Shown: positions 1-5,315 of the stretch, piece after piece
Numbering within the stretch: the first letter of the stretch is position 1
How the letters are laid out: each line of letters starts with the position of its first letter
Assembly: GCA_031255035.1 (NCBI GenBank)
Contig: JAIRTI010000001.1
Span: 1 to 7,390, forward strand
From: Desulfovibrio sp.
GTDB taxonomy: Bacteria; Desulfobacterota; Desulfovibrionia; Desulfovibrionales; Desulfovibrionaceae
Direction of reading: 5' to 3'
DNA: 7,390 bases
Program-made: the position numbers and the translations under genes
The notes under the pieces: model-generated
The model's database searches: none
The model's input: the letters and a program-made list of their open reading frames with translations, nothing else
Told to the model about the DNA's origin: nothing

Positions 1-24
1 ACGCCGGGAATACCTTTCAGGTAA

Positions 25-45
25 CCCCTTCCTTCAGGGAGGGGG
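25..45. other. Short hairpin in the liv leader
   Basis: An 8-bp stem is visible: CCCCTTCC (25-32) pairs with 38-45, with one G-T wobble, around a 5-nt loop at 33-37. No T-run follows, so it is not a classical intrinsic terminator for the + strand. It directly abuts the larger hairpin at 46-109, so the two may form one structured leader, or the 3' end of an upstream transcript that lies outside the window. Function is unknown. Confidence 0.4.
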
Positions 46-109
46 CAATCCACCCGGCTCCCATCCGTCGGGGCGGAGTCGTCCGGCGGACGGCGCCGGA
101 TGTGGATTG
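46..109. other. Nested 64-nt inverted repeat upstream of livJ
   Basis: The outer stem pairs CAATCCACCCGGC (46-58) with 95-109: 13 bp with a 2-nt bulge (AT at 100-101). Inside it, CCGTC (65-69) pairs with GACGG (89-93), and CGGA (74-77) pairs with TCCG (82-85) around a 4-nt loop. The multi-tier pairing is more than expected from GC content alone. It ends 69 nt before the livJ start. It could be a structured mRNA leader, an operator-like palindrome or a dispersed intergenic repeat, and the sequence alone does not decide. I recognise no known riboswitch class. A weak -35-like TTGAAA lies at 107-112, but no convincing -10 partner was found. Confidence 0.5.
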
Positions 110-166
110 AAACATGAAATCAGTTCTGATCTGACAGACCGACCTTTTGCCCGCGTTCCCATTACC

Positions 167-173
167 GAGGAGG
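167..173 (+). promoter_or_regulatory. Strong ribosome binding site of livJ
   Basis: GAGGAGG lies 5 nt before the ATG at 179. This near-perfect Shine-Dalgarno match fixes the start of the binding-protein gene at 179, rather than at the in-frame TTG at 107 that would add 24 residues ahead of the signal peptide. A strong site suits a periplasmic binding protein that must be made in excess over the permease. Confidence 0.85.
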
Positions 174-178
174 ACAGC

Positions 179-1306
179 ATGAAACGTTCCCTGACCATCA
201 CGGCTTTCGCCATTGTGGCGATGTTCTGCGCGGCCGCCGCTTTTGCCGCTCCCGTCAAGATCGGCCTGATGGCCCCTTTGACGGGCGCCTTTGCCAGCGA
301 AGGCCAGGACATGAAGAAGACCCTTGAGATTCTGGTTGAAGAAACCAACAATACCGGGGGCATTAACGGCGAAAAGGTCGAACTGGTGGTGGAAGACGAC
401 GGCTCGACGCCCCGTTCCGCCGCTACCGCGGCCAGCCGCATGGTGGCGCAGGGCGTGCCCGCTGCCGTGGGCACCTACGGCTCTGCCGTGACCGAGGCCT
501 CTCAGGATATTTACCATGAAGCCGGCATCGTTCAGATAGGCACAGGCTCCACGTCCATCCGCCTCACCGCCAAGGGGATGGAGCGCTTCTTCCGCACCTG
601 CCCGCGCGATGACGAGCAGGGCCGGGTCGCCAAAGACTCGCTGGTCAAGCTGGGCTTCAAAAAAGTCGCCATTCTGCATGACAACTCCGCCTATGCCAAG
701 GGCCTTGCCGACGAAACCAGGGATCTCATCAACAAGGAGAAGAGCATCGAGATCGTGTTTTTTGACGCCCTTGTGCCCGGCGAACGCGATTATTCGGCCA
801 TCCTTACCAAAATCAAGGGCGTGAAGCCCGACGCCATATTCTTCACCGGCTACTACAACGAGGCCGGCCTTTTGCTGCGCCAGATGACGGAAATGAAATG
901 GACCGTGCCCATGCTGGGCGGCGACGCCACCAACAACCTGGACCTGGTCAAGATAGCCGGCAAAGGTCCGGCCAAGGGCTACTACTTCATTTCCCCGCCC
1001 ATGCCTTCGGACATCGACACCGAACTGGCCCGTAACTTCCTGAAAGACTTTGCGGCCAAGTACAAGAGCCAGCCCAACTCCGTGTGGTCGGTGCTGGCCG
1101 GCGACGCCTACCTGGTCATCGTTGAAGCCATCAGGCGAAAAGGGGCCGACCCGGCCGCCATTGCCGATTATCTGCATAACGGACTCAAGAACTTTAGCGG
1201 TCTGACCGGTCCGATCGCTTTTGACGAAAAGGGCGACCGCGTGAACGCCCTGTACCGCCTGTACCAGGTTGACGCTGAAGGCGCTTTCGTGCTCCAGCCG
1301 CAATAG
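179..1306 (+). CDS. livJ: Periplasmic amino acid-binding protein of a Liv/HAAT ABC importer
   Basis: A 375-residue substrate-binding protein of the Leu/Ile/Val-binding (LivJ/LivK, type I periplasmic fold) family. It would capture an amino acid in the periplasm and hand it to LivHM. Residues 1-23 form a Sec signal peptide (MKR start, hydrophobic core, AFA at the cleavage site). C17 is preceded by Phe, so it is not a lipobox. The mature N-terminus IGLMAPLTG (28-36) is the family hallmark, followed by GGING (60-64), a DDGSTP segment (73-78) and the ligand-pocket strand GTYGSAVTEAS (98-108), with a second pocket loop GTGSTS (121-126). The mature protein up to the second lobe has a single Cys (C141), so the disulfide of E. 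coli LivJ appears absent. Start choice rests on the AGGAGG site and the signal peptide. It is first in the liv operon, with 212 nt before livH. Actual ligand is not readable: Leu/Ile/Val is the default, proline or others are possible. livK would be an equally fair label. Confidence 0.93.
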   Translation: MKRSLTITAFAIVAMFCAAAAFAAPVKIGLMAPLTGAFASEGQDMKKTLEILVEETNNTGGINGEKVELVVEDDGSTPRSAATAASRMVAQGVPAAVGTYGSAVTEASQDIYHEAGIVQIGTGSTSIRLTAKGMERFFRTCPRDDEQGRVAKDSLVKLGFKKVAILHDNSAYAKGLADETRDLINKEKSIEIVFFDALVPGERDYSAILTKIKGVKPDAIFFTGYYNEAGLLLRQMTEMKWTVPMLGGDATNNLDLVKIAGKGPAKGYYFISPPMPSDIDTELARNFLKDFAAKYKSQPNSVWSVLAGDAYLVIVEAIRRKGADPAAIADYLHNGLKNFSGLTGPIAFDEKGDRVNALYRLYQVDAEGAFVLQPQ

Positions 1307-1328
1307 GCGCAGGCAGGCGCTTCGCGTC

Positions 1329-1362
1329 CGATGGGAGGGCGGACCTTTCCGCCCTCCCATCG
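1329..1362. promoter_or_regulatory. Perfect 15-bp hairpin just after livJ
   Basis: CGATGGGAGGGCGGA (1329-1343) is perfectly complementary to 1348-1362 around a 4-nt CCTT loop, starting 22 nt after the livJ stop. A 3-bp extension (1324-1326 with 1363-1365) is possible across a 2-nt bulge. No T-tract follows, so I do not call an intrinsic terminator. Stable hairpins between a binding-protein gene and its permease genes are known, for example the REP region of malE-malF. They protect the upstream mRNA from 3' exonucleases or cause partial termination, giving more binding protein than permease. I infer that role here. Confidence 0.7.
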
Positions 1363-1373
1363 CGCCGATAACC

Positions 1374-1413
1374 GCCCAAGGCCGGGACGGCCTGATCCGC
1401 CGTCCTTTTGGGC
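1374..1413. promoter_or_regulatory. Second hairpin in the livJ-livH gap
   Basis: GCCCAA (1374-1379) pairs with TTGGGC (1408-1413). Two G-T wobbles and a 3-nt bulge then lead into GGACGGC (1385-1391) paired with 1399-1405, leaving a 7-nt loop. It follows the first hairpin by 11 nt, so livJ mRNA could end in a tandem structure. No poly-T follows. The rest of the gap (1414-1502) shows only short GC-rich pairings and nothing I can name. Confidence 0.55.
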
Positions 1414-1502
1414 TTGCCCGTGATGGCGCAAAACCGGTGCCGGCCGCGCCGCGTGACGGTAATGCCGATATTGTCGGAAGGCGCCGGGACCCTTGAGCCG
1501 CC

Positions 1503-1507
1503 GGAGG
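1503..1507 (+). promoter_or_regulatory. Ribosome binding site of livH, long spacing
   Basis: GGAGG lies 11 nt before the livH ATG at 1519, longer than the usual 5-9 nt. It also lies in a small possible hairpin: CGCC (1499-1502) can pair with GGCG (1506-1509) with the GGA in the loop. Both features would be expected to lower livH translation relative to livJ. The hairpin is only 4 bp, so its effect is uncertain. Confidence 0.5.
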
Positions 1508-1518
1508 CGTGATATTTA

Positions 1519-2424
1519 ATGGAAGAATTTCTGCAGCAGTTGACCAATGGCCTGGCCGTGGGCGGGATTTACGCCTTGATCGCCCTTGGCTATACCATGG
1601 TGTACGGCATTCTGCGCCTGATCAATTTCGCTCACGGGGATTTGTTCACTCTCGGGGCCTATTTCGGTTTGACGCTGCTCATCTCGCTGGGGCTGGCCGA
1701 CCATCTGAACGGCCTGGCCGTAGGCGGGGTGCTGATCGTCATGGCCATGGGCCTTGTGGCGGTGGTGGGCTGGCTGCTTGAGCGCGTGGCCTACCGGCCC
1801 TTGCGCGATTCCGATCGCCTGGCGGCCGTGGTCTCGGCCCTTGGCGCCTCCATCTTTTTTTCCAACGCCATCATGCTGGTATACGGCCCGCGAAGCCAGG
1901 TCTACCCCAGCGGCATTCTGCCCTCGGCCGCCTTCCCCCTGTTCGGGGTCGAGGTGCCGGTGATGCGTTTTTTGATGTTCGGCGGTTCGGCGCTGCTCAT
2001 GTGCCTTCTGTACTGGTTCATCCACAAGACGCGGGTGGGCACGGCCATACGCGCCGTGGCCATTGACCAGGACGCGGCCAAGCTCATGGGCATCAACGTC
2101 AACAGCATCATCGCCCTGATTTTTCTTATCGGCCCGGCCCTGGGCGGCGCGGCCGGCGTGATGGTGGGCCTGTATTACGGGCAGATTACCTATGACATGG
2201 GCTTTTCCTTCGGGCTCAAAGCCTTTACCGCAGCCATTCTCGGCGGCATCGGCAACATTCCGGGGGCCATGCTCGGCGGGATTCTGCTCGGGGTTATCGA
2301 GGCCATGGGGGCCGCCTATATCTCCATTGCCTGGAAAGACGCCATCGCCTTCGCGGTGCTGATTCTCATCCTCATTTTCCGGCCCACCGGACTGCTCGGC
2401 GAAAGGGTGGCCGACAAGGTATGA
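1519..2424 (+). CDS. livH: Liv/HAAT ABC transporter permease LivH
   Basis: A 301-residue integral inner-membrane permease, normal length for LivH, which pairs with LivM to form the import channel. Signatures seen are the N-terminal NGLAVGGIYALIALGYTMVYG (start at residue 10), NFAHGD (36-41), RPLRDSDRLA (93-102), which is the usual cytoplasmic loop after the third or fourth helix, and the ATPase-coupling loop HKTRVGTAIRAVAIDQDAAKLMGIN (169-193). The C-terminal RPTGLLG (288-294) is the family end motif. About eight hydrophobic segments are evident. The ATG at 1519 has an upstream GGAGG and gives the family-typical N-terminus. The TGA stop overlaps the livM ATG as ATGA, implying translational coupling. 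Confidence 0.96.
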   Translation: MEEFLQQLTNGLAVGGIYALIALGYTMVYGILRLINFAHGDLFTLGAYFGLTLLISLGLADHLNGLAVGGVLIVMAMGLVAVVGWLLERVAYRPLRDSDRLAAVVSALGASIFFSNAIMLVYGPRSQVYPSGILPSAAFPLFGVEVPVMRFLMFGGSALLMCLLYWFIHKTRVGTAIRAVAIDQDAAKLMGINVNSIIALIFLIGPALGGAAGVMVGLYYGQITYDMGFSFGLKAFTAAILGGIGNIPGAMLGGILLGVIEAMGAAYISIAWKDAIAFAVLILILIFRPTGLLGERVADKV

Positions 2425-3509
2425 GCGCCGGCGCCATAAAAGAACGCTGCCGGGAGCTTCAGAACAAGCGCTGGTTCGCTTCGGCCGCCTTTGTCTGTTT
2501 TTTCCTGTTCATGGCGCTGGCGCCGTCCCTGCTCGACCTGTTCGGCGTTTCCGGCGGCGGCATCGCCCAACTGGACATGCTGAACAAAATAGGCATCAGC
2601 GCGGCCCTGGCCTTGTCCCTGAACGTCATTTTGGGGCAGGCCGGGCTGTTCCACATGGGCCATACGGCCTTTTTCGCCGTGGGCGCGTATACCACGGCTG
2701 TACTCAGCACCATGTACCAGTGGCCGATTTTCAGCGCCATGCCCGTGGCCGGGCTGCTGGCCGCCGCCATAGGCCTGGCTGTCGCCCTGCCCATTATCCA
2801 TCTGCGCGGCGATTATCTGCTGGTCGTGACCATCGGCATTGTTGAAATCGTGCGCATCGCGCTCATGAACAACATTTTCGGCATTACCGGCGGGGCCAAC
2901 GGCATTTACGGCATCGCCCGCCCGGCCATCTTCGGCTTTGTCTTTAACTCGCCGAAGTCGCAGTTCTACCTTATCTGGAGTTTCACGGCCCTGACGGTCT
3001 TCATTTTCTATCTTCTGGAGCATTCGCGCTTCGGCCGGGCGCTCAACTACATCAAAGCCGACGACACGGCGGCGGCCGGCTGCGGCATCAACGTGGCCCG
3101 CTACAAACTGGCGGCCTTCACCCTCGGGGCCTTCTGGGCGGGCATGGCCGGGACGCTGTACGCAGCCAATATTCGCACCATCGAGCCGACATCCTTCAAC
3201 TTTTTTGAATCGGTCATCCTGTTCGCCATCGTCATTCTGGGCGGCTCCGGCAGCATCGCCGGGGTTTTGCTGGGGTCATTCCTGCTCATCGGCCTTCAGG
3301 ACGTGTTCCGGGATTTTGACAGCGCCCGCATGCTGGTGTTCGGGCTGGCCATGATGGCCATGATGATCTTCAGGCCGCAGGGGCTTCTTCCGCCAAGGCG
3401 CAGGCGCTACGACGCCCGCAAACTGATGGGCAAATACGCCTGCGGCATCAGCCGGCAGTGCGGGGCCAAATACAACCCCTATGACGAAGACGAAGGCAGC
3501 GCCTCATGA
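2421..3509 (+). CDS. livM: Liv/HAAT ABC transporter permease LivM
   Basis: A 362-residue inner-membrane permease, partner of LivH. Family motifs in order: LNVILGQAGLFHMGHTAFF (67-85, typical LivM core), LRGDYLLVVTIGIVEIVR (128-145), TGGANGI (156-162), the coupling loop HSRFGRALNYIKADDTAAAG (201-220) followed by CGINVARYK, and RPQGLLPP (318-325). A hydrophobic helix at about 19-41 precedes the core. Unusually, 37 residues follow RPQGLLPP: a basic RRRR stretch, then C341 and C347 (five residues between), and a strongly acidic end (YDEDE). Many LivM proteins stop soon after the basic stretch. No good Shine-Dalgarno sits at the right distance from 2421, so translation is probably coupled to livH through the ATGA overlap. 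Its stop overlaps livG the same way. Confidence 0.95.
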   Translation: MSAGAIKERCRELQNKRWFASAAFVCFFLFMALAPSLLDLFGVSGGGIAQLDMLNKIGISAALALSLNVILGQAGLFHMGHTAFFAVGAYTTAVLSTMYQWPIFSAMPVAGLLAAAIGLAVALPIIHLRGDYLLVVTIGIVEIVRIALMNNIFGITGGANGIYGIARPAIFGFVFNSPKSQFYLIWSFTALTVFIFYLLEHSRFGRALNYIKADDTAAAGCGINVARYKLAAFTLGAFWAGMAGTLYAANIRTIEPTSFNFFESVILFAIVILGGSGSIAGVLLGSFLLIGLQDVFRDFDSARMLVFGLAMMAMMIFRPQGLLPPRRRRYDARKLMGKYACGISRQCGAKYNPYDEDEGSAS

Positions 3510-4267
3510 GCGCGCTCTCCTTGCGAAACCTGCTGAAGACCTTTGGCGGGCTGGTGGCGGTGGCCAATGTTTCCTTCGAGGTGGAGGACCTCTCCATTGT
3601 CGGGCTCATCGGCCCCAACGGCGCGGGCAAGACCACGGTGTTCAACATGATCACCGGCAACTACCGGCCGGACTCGGGCGACGTGATTTTCAACCGGCGC
3701 GCCATCACCGGCATGCCCACGCATGAAATCGTCAGCCTGGGCATCGCGCGCACCTTTCAGAACATCCGCCTGTTCCAGAACATGACCGTGCTTGAGAACG
3801 TGCTGGCCGGCTGCCATTGCCGCATGAAGGCCGGGCTTTTTTCCTCCATGTTCCGTTTCCCCCGGCAGCGGCGCGAGGAACGCCACGCCGTGGAACAGGC
3901 CATGCGCGAGCTGGCCTTTGTGGGGCTTGACCGCCAGTACAACAATCTGGCGGGCAATCTGTCTTACGGCAATCAGCGCCTGCTTGAAATCGCCAGAGCC
4001 CTGGCCTCGCAGCCGCGTTTTCTTATTCTGGACGAGCCCGCCGGCGGCATGAACGACCAGGAAACCGAAGACCTGATGGGCCTGATTCGCAATATTCGCG
4101 GCCGGGACATCACCGTGCTGCTTATCGAGCACGACATGAACCTTGTCATGCGCGTGTGCGAAAAAATAGTGGTCCTTGAATACGGGGCCGTGATTGCCGA
4201 GGGCACGCCCGCGCAAATCAAGACCAACCCCCTGGTCATCGAAGCCTATCTCGGCGTGGAGGATTGA
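3506..4267 (+). CDS. livG: Liv/HAAT ABC transporter ATP-binding protein LivG
   Basis: A 253-residue cytoplasmic ATPase that powers the LivHM channel as a heterodimer with LivF. Walker A is GPNGAGKTT (36-44), the Q-loop is TFQNIRLF with Q85, the ABC signature is LSYGNQR (152-158; LivG proteins typically have Y in place of the first G of LSGGQ), Walker B is FLILDEP with D176/E177, followed by the LivG-style AGGMN (179-183), and the H-loop is IEHDM with H209. LivG-specific features are the insertion between Q-loop and signature (about 103-125) and the C-terminal GVIAEGTPxxI-type end (here GAVIAEGTPAQI). All catalytic residues are present. GAAGG-like site GAAGG (3492-3496) precedes the ATG by 9 nt, and the start overlaps the livM stop as ATGA. 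Confidence 0.96.
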   Translation: MSALSLRNLLKTFGGLVAVANVSFEVEDLSIVGLIGPNGAGKTTVFNMITGNYRPDSGDVIFNRRAITGMPTHEIVSLGIARTFQNIRLFQNMTVLENVLAGCHCRMKAGLFSSMFRFPRQRREERHAVEQAMRELAFVGLDRQYNNLAGNLSYGNQRLLEIARALASQPRFLILDEPAGGMNDQETEDLMGLIRNIRGRDITVLLIEHDMNLVMRVCEKIVVLEYGAVIAEGTPAQIKTNPLVIEAYLGVED

Positions 4268-4289
4268 TGTTCTTTCCCAGGATGCGGCC

Positions 4290-5018
4290 ATGAAGGATAC
4301 GTCCCCCTATCTCGAACTGCGCAATCTGCGGGTCAAATACGGCAACGTTGAGGCCTTGCACGGCATTTCCGTGCGGGTGAACAAAGGCGAGATCGTCACC
4401 ATTCTCGGGGCCAACGGCGCGGGCAAGACCACGACCCTGACCGCCATCAGCGGCCTGGTGAAGCCGAGCGGCGGGGGCATTTTCTTTGAGGGCAAGCCCC
4501 TGGACGCCCTGCCCAGCCACAAGGTCGTGCAACTCGGCATCACCCATTCGCCCGAGGGCCGGCGCGTTTTCGGCACGCTGACCGTGCGCGAGAACCTTGA
4601 ACTTGGCGGCTTCACCCGCCGGGACAAGGAACAGGCAGCAGCCATCCTCAAGTGGATATTCGAGCTTTTTCCGCGTCTGGAAGAGCGTATCGAGCAGCTC
4701 GCGGGCACGCTTTCCGGGGGAGAGCAGCAGATGCTGGCCATTGCCAGGGCCTTGATGGGCGAACCCAAAGTGTTGCTCCTGGACGAACCGTCGTTGGGGC
4801 TGGCGCCCATCCTGGTGCGTTCCATTTTTGACTCCATCCGCGAGATCAACGAAAACGGCGTGACCGTCATCCTGGTGGAGCAGAACGCCAGGGCCGCCCT
4901 GAAAATCGCGGACCGGGGCTATGTTATGGAAGTGGGGAAAATCGTCATGGACGACAACGCGGATGCCTTGCTGGCCAATCCGGACGTGCAGGCCGCCTAC
5001 CTTGGCGGCGGCGCTTAG
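4290..5018 (+). CDS. livF: Liv/HAAT ABC transporter ATP-binding protein LivF
   Basis: A 242-residue cytoplasmic ATPase, partner of LivG. Motifs: Walker A GANGAGKTT (40-48), THSPEGRRVF (85-94), signature LSGGEQQ (141-147), Walker B VLLLDEP with D165/E166, followed by the LivF hallmark SLGLAP (168-173), and VEQN (196-199). The usual Q-loop Gln is replaced by Glu (E89) and the H-loop His by Gln (Q198). Both changes are normal for LivF and identify it. The ATG at 4290 is chosen because AGGA (4279-4282) lies 7 nt upstream and the length then fits the family. The longer in-frame start at 4194 would add 32 residues that overlap livG and look like a frame shadow (Arg/Pro/Ser-rich). It is last in the liv operon, 22 nt after livG, and a terminator-like structure follows. 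Confidence 0.95.
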   Translation: MKDTSPYLELRNLRVKYGNVEALHGISVRVNKGEIVTILGANGAGKTTTLTAISGLVKPSGGGIFFEGKPLDALPSHKVVQLGITHSPEGRRVFGTLTVRENLELGGFTRRDKEQAAAILKWIFELFPRLEERIEQLAGTLSGGEQQMLAIARALMGEPKVLLLDEPSLGLAPILVRSIFDSIREINENGVTVILVEQNARAALKIADRGYVMEVGKIVMDDNADALLANPDVQAAYLGGGA

Positions 5019-5066
5019 GGCCTGTTTACACAAATTGCCGGAGAACAAAATTCCTCTTTGTGGGAA

Positions 5067-5138
5067 CGGCCCCAGGGACGCCGCCTTCGGCTCGGTGACT
5101 CCTCATAAATCGCCCCCTGGCCGATTTATTATTTTGTT
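5067..5138 (+). terminator. Probable terminator of the liv operon
   Basis: CGG (5067-5069) plus CCAGGG (5072-5077) pairs with CCCTGGCCG (5115-5123) across a 2-nt bulge. Its interior holds a small GCCG/CGGC hairpin (5080-5083 with 5088-5091). A T-rich stretch (5124-5138, 11 T in 15) follows immediately, as in an intrinsic terminator. A competing 8-bp stem, ATAAATCG (5105-5112) with CGATTTAT (5122-5129), also precedes T-rich sequence. An outer pairing, AACAAAAT (5044-5051) with ATTTTGTT (5131-5138), would instead bury the T-tract. These alternatives make the exact structure uncertain, but the place, about 50-120 nt after livF, fits operon termination. Confidence 0.45.
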
Positions 5139-5165
5139 AGTGGAATGTGGGCAACACCCGTGAAG

Positions 5166-5278
5166 CGCTATTTTTCGTTTTGGTCAGGCGCAAGGCATTT
5201 TTGAAGGGGGGCTGGACTCTTCGGTCCTGTCCCCCTTGAAAAATGCCGCGGCAACGACGCCAAAACGAAAAATCAGCG
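5166..5278. repeat. 113-nt imperfect palindrome before putA
   Basis: Three nested arms are visible. The outer arm ATTTTTCGTTTTGG (5170-5183) pairs perfectly with 5260-5273, extended by CGCT/AGCG (5166-5169 with 5275-5278) past one bulged base. The middle arm GGCATTTTT (5194-5202) pairs with AAAAATGCC (5239-5247). The inner arm AAGGGGGGC (5204-5212) pairs with 5229-5237, then GGAC with GTCC closes a TCTTCG loop (5218-5223). Each 3' arm ends in A-runs and the 5' arms in T-runs, so it does not look like an intrinsic terminator on either strand. It ends 37 nt before the putA start. It could be a miniature inverted-repeat element (no transposase here and no clear target duplication), or a folded putA leader. 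No promoter for putA could be picked out. Confidence 0.6.
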
Positions 5279-5315
5279 TTTCCTTAACTCGAACCGTGAA
5301 GAAACGGGGCGCCAT

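Noticed and set aside
107..135. Candidate sigma-70 promoter (TTGAAA at 107-112)
   Set aside because: At 17-nt spacing the -10 position reads TCTGAC, a poor match, so I do not list it as a feature.
107..178. Upstream TTG start extending livJ by 24 residues
   Set aside because: It would put a polar stretch ahead of the signal peptide and overlap the hairpin at 46-109. The AGGAGG at 168-173 points to the ATG at 179.
17..1360. Long minus-strand ORF (447 aa) covering the whole of livJ
   Set aside because: It mirrors the GC-rich third positions of livJ. Its His/Gly/Val-rich protein has no family motif, and the + strand reading has a signal peptide, ribosome site and clear family signatures.
1269..1496. 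Small + strand ORF (75 aa) across the livJ-livH gap
   Set aside because: It starts inside livJ in another frame and reads through both hairpins. Composition is that of GC-rich non-coding sequence.
4194..4289. Longer livF start inside livG
   Set aside because: The added residues are Arg/Pro/Ser-rich out-of-frame livG sequence, and a ribosome site with good spacing serves the ATG at 4290.
4374..4895. Missing Q-loop Gln and H-loop His in LivF as a sign of a dead or novel ATPase
   Set aside because: Glu and Gln at these places are the normal state in LivF proteins, so this is a family mark and not an anomaly.
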